Source of the DNA: Plantago major
Lineage: Eukaryota > Streptophyta > Magnoliopsida > Lamiales > Plantaginaceae
NCBI GenBank assembly: GCA_026545765.1
Contig: CM048844.1
Span: 55,028,932-55,092,931 of the forward strand
DNA length: 64,000 nt
Direction: 5' to 3'
Position numbers and translations under genes: made by a program. Under the pieces are notes generated by a model. It ran no database searches. It saw nothing but the letters and a program-made list of their open reading frames with translations, and was not told the origin of the DNA. Shown piece after piece: positions 53,779 to 64,000 of the stretch. Within the stretch, counting starts at the first letter, position 1, and each line of letters begins with the position of its first letter.

Positions 53779-53808
53779 TAGTTAATGGCTCGTCGATACT
53801 CGACGGGG
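53779..53808 (-). other. Helitron 3' terminus: hairpin followed by CTAA
   Basis: On the minus strand CCCGTCGA-GTA-TCGACGAG forms an 8-bp stem (one G-T pair) with a 3-base loop. Seven bases later the sequence ends in CTAA, followed by T. A subterminal hairpin, CTRR end and insertion before T are the hallmarks of Helitron 3' ends. Confidence 0.7.
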
Positions 53809-54973
53809 CATAAAAAAACAATTAAAATAAGAAATGAATAAATGTATATAATAACATGTTGAAGTTGAGAAACATATAAAAATTGTAAGGTGATAAAATG
53901 CATGATCTAATCGCTTCAACTTTGCATCGGAAGTAACTCCTACATGTTGAAAAGTGCATAATATAAATTAGTGAAATTGAACAAAACCATATATATAAAC
54001 ACGAATACTAAACGCATGACATAAAATACTAAATACATGACAACTTGAAAACATTTACACATTAAATCTCTATTTTATATTATTATCAAGTATCTACATT
54101 TATTTTTTAAATTATCATTTCAGTCATAAATTTTTGAAACCTCTAATTAGTCAATACAGTCAGTCACAAAACCCCTAAAACAACATACGCTTCCAAGTTC
54201 CACCACCCAAAAAACCACAAAAGCTTTAATCAATTAAGAAGATGAGCAATTCACCAAGAAGAAGAGGGAAGAATTAGGTTAGTGTTGCTTCAAGTTTTAT
54301 TCACCGCCTAAAACAATCAAAGCCATTAGCCACATGTGGCTATGGATCTCGCCGCCATCTCACTGTAGGTAGCGATGTATTCGATCGCGGATTCCCGTCT
54401 CTTGGCACTACATCTCAACGCTATATAGACTTGACGACATTTTGTCCAGCCGTTCCTGCTTAATGGCGCTTACTTTCGGCGCCATGTAGCACAACCGGCC
54501 ATGAATATGGGCGCGGGTTAGCTGATGAAGGCGCTAGGGTTCGGCGCCAATATCCAGTTACGGTTTGGCGGCATCAACTCGAAAAACACCCTCTTTTTCT
54601 CGAATTTTTCTGTAAAAATAGCTTAAAACAACACATATAAGTACATAAATACCTGAAAATAACCATCTTCATACCATGGTGGTTCTTCTTCACTTTCTTT
54701 GTCACTCACAATAAGATAGGGCTCTTCTTCACTTAGATTTTCCCTCATGTTTGATTTCGTCAACGTACAAACCATCAACCTTGTTATTTTAATTTATTTG
54801 TATTAAAAGTGTATCTTGTTGTAATTATTCAAAATATGAAGTCTATGTAATGCAAATTTGGCTATATATGGACTTCACGTGTAATTAAGTTTAAGTTGTC
54901 CTGCGTTTAGTATTTTATTGTCCTACGTTTAACATCTCTCTATAAAAAAACACACATAAAAGATAAAATCAAC
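53809..54973 (-). other. Helitron 3' non-coding region with a GC-richer island
   Basis: Mostly AT-rich, with no open frames. From about 54340 to 54600 the base composition changes and GGCGCC or GGCGCT words recur (54464-54550). Helitrons often carry captured host DNA in this position. I cannot say what this piece came from. Confidence 0.5.
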
Positions 54974-55620
54974 TTATAACTTGTCGAACACTTCTTTATA
55001 AATTACGTTTGTTGCCGTGTCATATGTATTACCCTCTACGTTGCAAATTACTACGTTCAAGCCCTTACCGGTGGTAACTCTAGAAAGAGCAACATTTAAC
55101 TGATCACGGTTGAATACATGTGGGGGGGGGGGGGTAGAGGACAACGTGTGTGAGAGAGAGTGTCACTTACTCTTATTTATGGTCATAGCAAGGCAGACGA
55201 ATATAGGGAGCTGTCTCCAGTCAATTGATAGGGAACTACATCCCGTCGGATGGCTCATCATCATCCTCATAATGAAAACCATTTGGCATGCATTGATTCC
55301 ATATATCATCTTTGTCTTGATGATATGCTTCCCAAGATTAATAACTATAAGCCTTGTTCCGTTGCACAACTCGAAAGTTTGACCTATATTTCTCAGAAGC
55401 ATTACCAAACACACAACCTTTAGTATGATCCTGAGATTAGTCAATCTAGATCAATTAATGTTGTTGAAAAATTCTACAGTGAAAACATGTTCGAGACCGT
55501 TCTCAAAATTATTTTCCGTAGCAATGCTATATGCGCTCAAATATTCAATGCTATCTATTGACATCTTCGACATGAAAAATTGATTTATATCATCAAATAT
55601 TTCATTTGCAGGTGCAAGAA
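54974..55620 (-). pseudogene. Helitron helicase C-terminal region
   Basis: Typical Pif1/Helitron endings on the minus strand: LAPTNEIFDDIN near 55590, LLRNIGQTFELCNGTRLIVI (55385-55325), LPIFVCLAMTINKS (55215-55165; motif V region, usually FAMTINKSQGQ), then HVFNRDQLNVALSRVTTGKG (about 55110-55050; motif VI) and VICNVEG, ending at the stop 54974-54976. A G-run slip (ten G at 55123-55132) and other changes break the frame between motifs V and VI. Confidence 0.8.
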
Positions 55621-57270
55621 CATCCCCGTGATGAAATATACAGGGTCAAGTGATGGATCGCCTAAGTGATACAACAACGAAAGATATGTACTATCTATAA
55701 TAGTTTGAATTGGATGACTCACTTCTCAAATATGTAAAACTTCGGGATCTTGATATGAACCCACAATTATTAGGTCTAGCGGTAATGCCCTCACCAACAT
55801 GTGTTATCCACTCAGCAAATTCTTTCATCTCTTTAATTTTGAACGATGACGAATCAGTCTGTATAGGATTAAATTGGACGTAAACAATGATAAGTTAAAT
55901 ACTCCCTCCATCTCAATTTCAACTTCCCACATTCCATTATGGGACGTCTCAATTTCAACTTCTCATCCATTAAATGGAAAACCTCTCTCTTACTTTATTC
56001 ACTATATCTCCTACTTTATTCAATATTTGTCATACTTTATTCACTCTTTTCATACTTTATCACCATCTTTCCTACTTTATTCACTCTTTTCATACTTTAT
56101 CACCGTCTTTCCTACTTTATTCATTTTAATCTTAAAACTTGTGGCCGGGCCTGCGGGAAGATGCACCCGCGACGGAGGGAGTATTATATAAGTATGTGGT
56201 ATATAGATAAAAACGGGTCATTTACCTGCATTCTCATGTTCTTTGTCAGTCGAAGCACCTCACAACAACTCATATCCTAGAGGAGCATATAGAGGCATTC
56301 ACAATATTATAACTATTCCTCCGGGAACAACGGGCAAAATATGTCGGAAGTTTCCGCCGAAGACAATCACCACTCCCACCAAATGGCTCATCTGAACGGC
56401 CCATCACATCCTTCAAGCTCCTATTGATCGCTTCAAACAATGTTGGTTTGTCATGAAAGCCTTATCCCAAATAATAAGCCGAGCATCCTTGAGCATTCCC
56501 GTGACCTCCAAATCATGAGCTTATTGAATGTTGAGTCCTCGTGATATGCAATGGTATTCTGAAACTTGAATATGCCGGACTACTGTCCTACCTTTATAAA
56601 GAATGAGTGATGCAAGCCCACCGGGACTTTGGAATTACAATATCTTCTCTAGCCCTAAAAAACAGGGGACATCGTTCTCTATATAAAGGTTTTTGTGGTC
56701 CATCCGCAGTGTATAAGAAGAATACTTCGCCATTTTGACCATCGACAATAGACATAATTTCATATATGGCACGTTATCCATCAGTCAATTGTGGGTATAA
56801 ACCATCGTGCTATGCTCCATTGCAACTCTAACATAGAACATCTAATACAAAATGAATGGATTTGTAGCATTTTATATAACAGACTCATCCGGCACGGGCA
56901 TATCGTCAAATGAACTGAGATTGTTGTAGTTATTCTTCGGTAACTTCTGTACTTGCATAATAGCAATGTTTTTTATTTGTTCATTGGTGAATTTCAAACC
57001 TGGCTGAAGAGTTCTCTATCGTTACGTGACAATTACATAGAGAATTTAAACTGATTGTCATTGTATGTGGGAATGTGTAATATAGTATTTAAATTTAGTG
57101 TACCAGGATTGTTGAGTAACCTTTGTTGATTGTACATAATGTCGTCTGATAATAAAGTCCATATTTTGTTCCAAACTTACTCAAGCATCGACATGCTGCG
57201 TGATTACAACATGGTTACGAAAAGGTGACGTAAAAAACTCGCAAATTCCCATAGACTTACCCCTTTCAAA
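55621..57270 (-). pseudogene. Helitron helicase middle region, paralogous to 49357-50780
   Basis: Collinear with copy 1 at high identity throughout, apart from the MITE at 55902-56181. It includes a damaged Walker A region around 56690 and the intron donor-like TGCAG/GTAAATG at about 56225. Many stops. The right edge near 57281 is a joint to another helicase piece. Confidence 0.75.
55902..56181. mobile_element. Stowaway-like MITE, 280 bp, TA target-site duplication
   Basis: Ends CTCCCTCCATC and GACGGAGGGAG are inverted repeats, flanked by TA at 55900-55901 and 56182-56183. These are the ends typical of Stowaway MITEs (Tc1/mariner-type). The interior holds two near-identical copies of CACTCTTTTCATACTTTATC. 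The paralogous site near 49660 lacks it and reads TTAAATATGATATAAG, i.e. a natural empty site. Confidence 0.92.
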
Positions 57271-58210
57271 CCACTAATATACTCTTCACTAAATTCCCAA
57301 ATTTTGGATGAGCATATTGTTATATTAACAATGACGGATCTAGACCTCATGAAACCATCGGCGATTCATCTAAAGTCTCCGCCAAATACAATAATCAAAC
57401 CACCAAATATGGTGTGGCTAGTCGATGCATAACATTTCTCAAACTCCTATCACGCGCTTCAAAACAATGCATATTGGTCACTGTAGCCTCGTCCCATATA
57501 ATAAGCTTTGTTTCTTTGAGTAGACATGTTACGTCAAAATCAAGCATAATCTTACTGCTCAAGTAATGATAGATATGTACTTTGGACAATGGTAGGAATA
57601 GGATCTCTCACTTTCTTGAAAAAGAATGTCCTCTGGCATCTTGATATCAACCTCATTGTCATTATCACAGTCGGCAACTCCATCACCAACTCATAGTATC
57701 CACTTTGCGAATTCTCTAGTCTCATGAATTTCAGTTGTTAACGTATCAGCTTAAAAACACAAGACACACTTTACAAAATATAAAGAAAGATACAAATTAC
57801 TAAAATCATACCATAAGTGAAACAAACATTTAGTTACCTGCAGTCGCATGTTCTTTGTAAGTCTGAGGACCTCACACGAATTCCAAATTTTGGATGAGCA
57901 TATTGTTGCATCAACAATCTCAGATCTAGACCCTCCCGCAACCACTGGCGATATATGTCTAAATTCTCCGACAAATACAATAACCAAACCCTCGAATGGT
58001 GAGGCTGGTCGGTGCATAAAATCCTCCAAACTTCTATCAAGCGCTTCAAAACAATGCATATAGGTCATTGTAGCCCCGTCCCATAATAACCTTCATTTCC
58101 TTGAGTAGACAGGTTGCATCAGAATCAAGCTTAATCTTACTGCATACAAAGTCTAAATGGATCTTCAATGGTATATCAAATCTTGATTGACCAGTTCAGA
58201 CCCTCGGAAG
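57271..58210 (-). pseudogene. Helitron helicase pieces, partly duplicated, with an intron
   Basis: 58200-57840 encodes RFDIPLKIHLDF, LLKEMKVIM(WD)GAT-type motif II, CFEALDRSLEDFMHRPASPF, VFVGEFRHISPVVAGGSR (motif III region) and LRLTKNMRLQ. This is followed by GTAACTAAATG, a position where plant Helitron helicases often have an intron. Coding text resumes near 57735 (ETREFAKWILRVGDGV). 57590-57270 repeats the motif II stretch (TKLIIWDEATVTNMHCFEAR) with differences, so the helicase is partly duplicated here. Gypsy G interrupts it at 58211. Confidence 0.8.
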
Positions 58211-59125
58211 TGTTGACACGGACATGTGTCCAATCCATCAAGGGCGCCATAGAGCTTGTCCTAAAGCGCATCAAGGTTGAGATAGCCAATTCAATGCTAG
58301 TCCGACCTTCGAATGGTCCGACATAAAGGAAACCATCTCAGGTCAACTAGTATCTACAAGTCAGCATGCCATCTCAGCTAGGTCCGACCAAGCTAGACAG
58401 GTGACTTCCGAACCTGATAAAAGGTCACATGGTCCTTCCAAGTACCGCAAACTGTCAGTCCTAGGATGCTAAATGGACCGGGCGAGATAATCTCGGACGC
58501 CACCACCGCAGTAAGACCAAACGTATAAAACAGAACCACTGAGATACTTCCGTGGAACTCCAGGTTCGGACACCTCGAGTTGCCCAAAGCCAGATCAACC
58601 AAGCATACAAATCTGTCCGAGGGGCTTACACGGACCCAACATGCGGAACAGTACTCTCGGAGGGAAAGGTCCAAACTACCCTTCCAGGCCCATTAATTAG
58701 TATTGGATTACTATTCACTAATGGGCCGTGGGCCAAAGATAGCATTGGTGTCCAAATCTGAAGCATACACTTGGCATCATCTTGTGAGCCACCTCATAAG
58801 CATATGATAACTATAAATATAGCACAAGGTCCAAGACCTTGAGATAAAAAGAAAGATCGTAGTGAGAATCCCCAAGTCATAAACACTATCGATTTCATAA
58901 CCTTCCCCATAACTATTACATTGAGAGCTTCCAACTCTCTCTTGAGTAAAGTCTCTTACCGGATTGACATATGCAATTCGGGTAACCCGTTCTAACCCCC
59001 CTCGCTCAGTCCTTTCAGGTACTCTAGCTCGGACAAGCATCGCTTCGAACTTCAAGAAGGATGCGGATCCTAGATTAGGTTACTTGTAATAGTTTAGTTG
59101 GTGTTCAAGGTTTTACCCCTCAACA
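58211..59125 (+). repeat. 5' LTR of gypsy G
   Basis: 915 bp with perfect 6-bp terminal inverted repeats, TGTTGA and TCAACA. A TATA box (CTATAAATAT) at 58811-58820 about 310 bp before the LTR end fits the promoter. Confidence 0.88.
58812..58820 (+). promoter_or_regulatory. TATA box of the gypsy G LTR
   Basis: TATAAATAT within GATAACTATAAATATAGCAC, about two thirds along the LTR. The only strong TATA-like string there. Confidence 0.55.
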
Positions 59126-59128
59126 TTT

Positions 59129-59145
59129 TGGCGCCGTCTGTGGGA
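59129..59145 (+). other. Primer-binding site of gypsy G
   Basis: TGGCGCCGTCTGTGGGA starts three bases after the LTR. This string is very common next to the 5' LTR of plant gypsy elements. I do not assign the tRNA with certainty. Confidence 0.8.
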
Positions 59146-59180
59146 AGCTTTACAAAACTTTTCACGTTTGAGTTAGGCTG

Positions 59181-61433
59181 ATGGCAAGGACGAGACGGAC
59201 ATCGCGGACTAGTGCTGCAGGCGTAGGGACTCCACCACCACGCCCACGGGGACGTCCGCCCACCCGGGGATGAAGAGCCACTGTGGCTGGAGGGAACGCT
59301 GTAAGAAGATATCCGAGCGACGGGCGCACAGCCAGCCCATCCTCAGATGAGGGAAGAGACGCTCCGCACAGGGGAGCCCAAAGTGGTCCCGAGAATGTTG
59401 TGCTTGTGAGCCATGGAGAAGGGGTCGTACGAGCTTCTCCGGCAGAAGCTCACGGCCCCACTACTGGTCAACAGTTCACTATGCCCGATGGTCGCGTTGT
59501 CCGCACTAGTGACCTCGGACTAAGTGAGATTCAGTTTGATAGATTGCTCACGATCATCTAAGGATGCCTGGGGTCTAACAATGCCCATCCTCAGCAAGCC
59601 ACTCCGCCAGTGGCTACTCCTGCTCAAGCAGAGCCTGCGTTATCAAGAAACAGGCAACGTCCGATCCAACAGAGGTTAGGGAATCAGCCACCTCAAGAGG
59701 ATTTGCAAAACCTTCTAGATCGGCGGGCATCTGCCTCTCAAGCTCGGGGTGAAGGAAGCCCAAACGGAAGGAGAGAGTATCAAGAAGGGGATAATAGGCA
59801 TCCAGGAGTTCCGCGATAAGCACCTCCGAGGGACAGAGATCAAGTAGTAGAAACTGTTCCAGTGGTCCGGATAGATGAACTCCCCGCAGATGTAGCTGTT
59901 CATTCGAGGACAGGAGAGATCATGATTGCTGACGAGATCTACGCACAGCAGAAGGCTTTGGAGGCCCAGATTCTGAATCTCGGACGCCTGGTAAAAGACC
60001 ATGAGCAGATAACTACTAGTGCCCCAAATCCCTTGTGCGATGACATCATGAGAGGGAAGGAAAGAAACAGAAACTCGGATCAAGTGATTCCGAACTTGGA
60101 ATACTATTACGGGGATACCTGTCCCGTTGGTCACCTGACAAGGTACAACAGTAAGATGGATTCCAAAGGGATGAGTGACAATACGAAAGCTCTCACGTTC
60201 TCATCTACTCTCTTTGGAACAGCCATGGATTGGTACACTGCTTTACCAAACAAGTCGATAAGGTCATATGCGGACCTCTCCTCCAAGTTTCTGGGACGGT
60301 TTGGAAAGTCGAAAAGAAGAAAGCGTACCGTCGAGCACCTGGTAGAAGTTATACAGCGGGAGCAAGAGGATCTAAGGACCTTTTTAGATCGCTTTTACGC
60401 AGAAGTTCTTCGAGTTGAGCCACACAGTATTAAGGAACGGGTCCGTCACCTGTATGATAATACTTTCAACTCAGAGCTCCGCATAAAACTCTCTATTCAG
60501 GAAGTGAGGAGTGAAAAGCATTTGGATGACATCTGTGAAGAAGTGATGTATGGAGAGGAGTACCGAATGAATGTTCCAGTAAGAGCTGGTTCCAAGAAAG
60601 GAAAGGAGCCGATGAAACAAGAGCAACGCCAGGGGAAACTTGACCCGAGGAAGGATCACAGAGATAAGGGCTTCCACAGAGAAAGGAGTCCGCCGAGGAG
60701 ATACGCGGATTATACCCGTCTCAATAGACCAAGATCCGACATCTTTGCGACTATCATTGAGAAGAAGCTGGATGTCCAATGGCCAAAGCCCTCTCACAAC
60801 AACTGGAAGAATAAGAATGCAAAGGGGTACTGCAAGTTCCACAAGTGCCGTGGTCACGAGACCGATGACTGTATTCAATTGAAAACAAAGGTTGAACACC
60901 TGGTAAGAGACGGCAAACTGAAGGAGCACGTCTATGCGGATGAGCCTTCCAGGCATGATAGAACGGAGCGAAGGAGGGAGGAAAATGTTACAGAACCACC
61001 ACCCCATCCGCTATCCTTGCCACCTCCACCGGCTAACTATCCACCTCGCACGGACCGACACCCATACAGGTACGCTGATGACGTTGAAATGGAGAACGCT
61101 CCATACAGCGGAGTGATCAACACCATCGCAGGCGGACCAACTGGGGGCGATAGTAGGAACGCGAGAGAACGGATGACTCGTAATCTCCTAACAATGATGA
61201 TCGTATCGCTCCAAAGAATTCGAGGGACAAACGCCATATCCTTTGATGATAGTGAGATCCCTCCTCCTACGGCAAAAGGAGAAGACATTGACAATCTGGA
61301 TGTTCCGCTGGTGGTTTCTTTAACCATCGCAACTTATCGGGTAAACAAGATCCTGGTAGACACGGGGAGTTCCTCGAACATCATCTCCAAATCGGCAATA
61401 GATCAGATGAACCTGGGAAGAATCCGATATTAG
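59181..61433 (+). pseudogene. gag: Gypsy G gag and start of protease
   Basis: One reading frame from ATG 59181, interrupted by stops at about 59271 (TGA), 59562 (TAA) and 59820 (TAA), then open for 523 codons to 61433. The N-terminus is basic and Pro-rich (ARTRRTSRTS). The Gag core (retrotrans_gag) has YYGDTCPVGHLTRYNSKMDS, AMDWYTALPNKSIRSYADLS and LRTFLDRFYAEVLRVE. A zinc knuckle of unusual spacing, CKFHKCRGHETDDC, lies at about 60830. Protease begins at ILVDTGSSSNIISKSA (61352; Asp-Thr-Gly active site), and a TAG at 61432-61434 cuts it. The stops are consistent with C-to-T decay of CGA or CAA codons. Confidence 0.85.
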
Positions 61434-61757
61434 AGAGTCAACACCTCCATATTAGGGTTCGGAGGAGGTACTGTCCATCCTTTAGGAAGTGTCATACTTC
61501 ACGTTTCACTTGGGACGCATCCTGCAAGAGTGACACAGCAAGTCCGTTTTGTAGTGGTGGACCGAACATTCGACTACAATGCTATCTTTGGTCGTCCGGG
61601 GATTAATCAATTCCAAGCTATACCTTCCACTCTCCATAATAAGATGAAGTTCTCAACTCCCTTCGGAGTTGGAGAAGAGGTAGGAAACATCCGTGAAGCT
61701 TGGGAATGTTATATTATGTCCACAAGAAGAGCGTCCGCCCGTCTTGTGATACTTTGA
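61434..61757 (+). pseudogene. pro: Gypsy G protease, C-terminal part
   Basis: Same frame as gag after the TAG: ILGFGGGTVHPLGS, QQVRFVVVDRTFDYNAIFGR and PGINQFQAIPSTLHNKMKFS, all standard for plant gypsy proteases (the NAIFGRPG loop). Ends at a TGA at 61755-61757. Confidence 0.85.
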
Positions 61758-62562
61758 CCTCGACCAGATTGTTCTTCCGGCCAAAAAGGAGAATCCGCAA
61801 ATTGCAGTAGGGAGCCAGAAGGAGAAGTTTCCTAGAACTGTGCGAATCGAGCCTCATGAAACTCTCAAGGAAATTGAGATTGTTGCTGGAAGCCCGGACA
61901 AGAAGACAAGAATCGGAACAGAGATGAATGCGGAGGTGAAAATGAAGCTCATTGCTTGTCTCCGAGATAACAGTGATGTGTTTGCTTGGAGTACCGATGA
62001 CCTGAAGGGAATAGATCCGAGGATTACTGTTCACCGTCTGAACATGGATCCTTCGATTAAGTTTATCCGTCAAAAGAGGAAGGATTTCGGTCCGATCAAA
62101 GATGCCATCATATCCGCTGAGGTTGATCGACTCCTGAAAGCAGGGCACATCAAAGAGGTCCGTTATTCCGATTGGGTTTGCAACGTGGTTCTGGTAGAGA
62201 AATCGCCGGGCAAATGGCGGATGTGCAATGATTTCACCAGGTTAAACAAGTTCTGCCCAAAAGATCCATACCCTTTGCCACGAATAGATCAATTAGTTGA
62301 CTCCACGTTCGGATGTGCGTTACTGAGTTTCATGGACGCATACCAAGGTTTTTACCAAATTCGGATGGCCAAGGAGGACATCAAGAAAACAGCTTTCTTC
62401 GCTGCAGGGGGAGTATACTGCTTCAAGGTGATGCCCGTCGGATTGAAAAATGCAGGGGCCACTTACCAACGACTGGTGAATCAGATGTTCAGGGAAGAAA
62501 TTGGAAAAACCATGGAAGTGTACGTGGATAACATGCTCATTAAGAGCAAAACTGAAGAGTAA
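61758..62562 (+). pseudogene. pol: Gypsy G reverse transcriptase (active-site change)
   Basis: In another frame than gag-protease. From 61840: DVFAWSTDDLKGIDPRI, KEVRYSDWVCNVVLVEKSPG, WRMCNDFTRLNKFCPKDPYP, LLSFMDAYQGFYQIRM, FFAAGGVYCFKVMPVGLKNA, then YVDNM in place of the YVDDM catalytic box (62521-62535). The second Asp of the box is Asn, as from a G-to-A change, which should abolish polymerase activity. A stop (TAA, 62560-62562) follows KTEE; the relatives here have a Gln or Lys. Confidence 0.88.
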
Positions 62563-62565
62563 CAC

Positions 62566-63737
62566 GTGGATCATTTGAACAAGTGTTTTGCTATCCTTAG
62601 GAAGTACGGTATGAAACTGAATCCGGAAAAATGCACTTTCGGAGTGAAGGGAGGAAAGTTTCTCGGATACATGGTCACAAAGAGAGGGATAAGCGCAAAC
62701 CCCGAGAAGATCAAGGCAATCCTAGATCTTTCGCATCCGAAGAACCTCAATGAGGTACAGCAACTCATAGGACGCCTCATGTCCCTAAGTCGTTTTATTT
62801 CACGATCTGCGGAGAAGAACCTTCCGTTCTTCAAAATCCTCCGGAAAGGAGAGAGCTTTGAGTGGACTGCGGAATGTTCTGAGGCTTTTGAAAATTTGAA
62901 AAAGTACCTCGATTCCCCTCCACTGCTCTCCAAACCCGTCGAAGGAGAACCACTCTACCTCTACCTAGCAATCACGGAAGAGGCAATGAGTTCCGTATTA
63001 GTACGGATTCAAGCTAATGATCACTTGCCAATCTACTATCTTAGCAAAGCCCTTGCTGGGGCGGAGACAAGATACGTGAAGATTGAGAAATTTGCATATG
63101 CTTTGGTTTACACTGCAAGACTGTTAAAGCCATACTTCAAGTCTCACAAAATAGTGGTACTAACTACGGAACCTTTGAAACAGGTCCTGGGAAAGCCCGA
63201 TCAATCCGGACGACTCTCTAAGTGGGCGATCGAGCTGAGTGAATACGACATTTGCTACCAGGCTCTGTCAGCCAAGAAGGCTCAAGTCCTCGCCGACTTC
63301 TTAGCGGAATACCCTGAGGCGGACTCAGAGAAAATCCCTGACAAACAGGCATTTGAATGCCTAATCACCAAGCAAATTATTCGGAAGCCAGTTCCGCCAA
63401 CGTTCAACCCGAAAAATCTCGAGGATGCTCAATTCATCAATCAATCCTTTCCTGCATCGTACGAGGAAACTCGGGTCAACCAAATGTTCCTTCTCGACGA
63501 TGTCACAAGCAGATCCGTACTAACAACTCCGGACCGGAAATCAGAGAGAAGGAGGAACAAAAGTTGGAATCTCAGGAGCTCACAGAAGATCTCTAAACCA
63601 AAAAACATCCTTCTAATGTCTGGACATTGGAAGTGGATGGTTCCTCCACTAGAAGAGTGGGAGGGATTGGAATCTATCTTAAGAGCCCTGATGGCGCGGA
63701 ACTCGACTACGCGATATCCTTGGAATTCAAACTCACG
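62566..63737 (+). pseudogene. pol: Gypsy G RT thumb, RNase H and start of second RNase H
   Basis: Same frame as RT. CFAILRKYGMKLNPEKCTFG, the SRFISRSAEKNLPFFKILRK connection, then the RT-linked RNase H (YLYLAITEEAMSSVLVRIQA, IYYLSKALAGAETRYVKIEK, SRLSKWAIELSEYDICYQAL). After a linker and a frame change near 63600, WTLEVDGSSTRRVGGIGIYL appears at about 63627-63685: the start of the extra archaeal-type RNase H, with its first catalytic Asp. Sequence leaves the gypsy pattern at about 63737. Confidence 0.85.
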
Positions 63738-64000
63738 TAATGAATTTTATTCATACGTAAGAACAAAGTATACATAACACTGTCTTTGCAGTCTACAAAT
63801 CTCGGATCTTTATCCGGACCTACAAGATATGATACATAATCTATAAAGAAAGTCTCCGGAGATACGTCATCTCCCGTCGTGACTATTCCTCCGTCAGGAA
63901 AAGCTTTTTCCATATTAATCGAAAAGTATAGTTTCTGTGGAAACCAGGAACTTGATCTACCTGCACATGAAAAAATGGTTAGACATGACAGAATCTTTCA
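63738..64000 (-). other. Exon-like segment of unknown origin
   Basis: On the minus strand, a 3' splice-like TGCAG at about 63960 is followed by an open stretch (RSSSWFPQKLYFSIN, then MEKAFPDGGIVTTGDDVSPE and DYVSYLVGPDKDPRFVDCKD) ending by about 63740, where it meets the gypsy. The ATG at 63913 is inside the stretch. The text is not repetitive and does not look like a transposon protein I know. It might be part of another element or a captured exon. The opposite strand shows nothing. Confidence 0.35.

Larger units (their letters stand above)
53779..58210 (-). mobile_element. Helitron copy 2: 3' half with helicase and 3' terminus
   Basis: Minus strand: helicase pieces (58210-55445), helicase C-terminus with stop at 54974-54976, about 1.2 kb of untranslated sequence, then a typical Helitron 3' end at 53779. 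The 5' end is not in the window because gypsy G interrupts the helicase at 58211. Internal duplications complicate it: 57271-57600 repeats a region that also lies at 57840-58210. Confidence 0.75.
58211..63737 (+). mobile_element. G: Ty3/gypsy element of the Tat type, 3' truncated
   Basis: 5' LTR (58211-59125), primer site, gag, protease, RT, RNase H and the start of a second RNase H, all on the plus strand. The second, archaeal-type RNase H after the normal one is the mark of the Tat/Ogre/Retand branch. Base composition is richer in GC than the surroundings. It inserted into a Helitron helicase. The right end is cut at about 63737 before integrase; no 3' LTR in the window. Confidence 0.88.

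Noticed and set aside
59614..59823. Minus-strand open frames opposite gypsy G gag (59614-59823, 59715-60134, 60471-61007)
   Set aside because: Opposite to well-supported gag/zinc-knuckle coding on the plus strand; no family resemblance.

Overview
This window looks like transposon-packed nuclear DNA of a flowering plant, probably a dicot. It is AT-rich outside a few insertions. I recognise no host gene, rRNA or tRNA. Almost every base I can explain belongs to plant LTR retrotransposons (Ty1/copia and Ty3/gypsy), Helitron rolling-circle transposons or one Stowaway-like MITE. They are nested in one another, and several insertions are dated relative to one another by intact target-site duplications (TSDs).

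The left half is dominated by one large copia family, here called Cop1. Five pieces are present. A (1-2698, minus) holds gag plus the start of pol. B (2764-22437, plus) is a rearranged element with two LTRs. C (24814-40924, minus) is complete in outline, about 16.1 kb, with two LTRs and a TGATG duplication. F (42367-43846, plus) and E (43847-49356, minus) are 3' fragments. In C the order is LTR, initiator-Met-type primer site, gag, protease, integrase, RT, RNase H, a spacer with a TATA box, a large extra gene, polypurine tract, LTR. The extra gene is in sense orientation downstream of pol. It has at least five short GT-AG introns in both B and C. It encodes a long protein with conserved N- and C-terminal blocks, basic NLS-like stretches, an acidic centre and coiled coils; I do not recognise a family. 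A conserved TATA box lies in the pol-to-gene spacer of B and C, so it may be a transcription unit of its own.

Nested insertions: a non-autonomous Athila-like gypsy element H (4842-11226, TSD ACACT) sits in the integrase region of B. A deleted LTR element I (6867-8100, TSD CATAC) sits in H. A second copia, D (23160-24813 plus 40925-42366), has lost RT in place and carries C in its 3' region. D lies against Cop1 fragment F.

The right part (49357-58210) holds minus-strand Helitron helicase pseudogenes. At least three overlapping helicase copies are present, with a recognisable Helitron 3' end (hairpin plus CTAA) at 53779. One copy carries a 280-bp MITE with TA duplication, and its paralogue in the window preserves the empty site. 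At 58211 a Tat-type gypsy element G with higher GC begins (LTR, primer site, gag, protease, RT, RNase H, second RNase H). It carries in-frame stops and an altered RT active site, and is cut off at about 63737 by an exon-like minus-strand segment of unknown origin.

None of the retroelements appears fully coding-competent. C is the youngest-looking: its LTRs are very similar and its TSD is perfect, but its gag and extra gene contain frameshifts.
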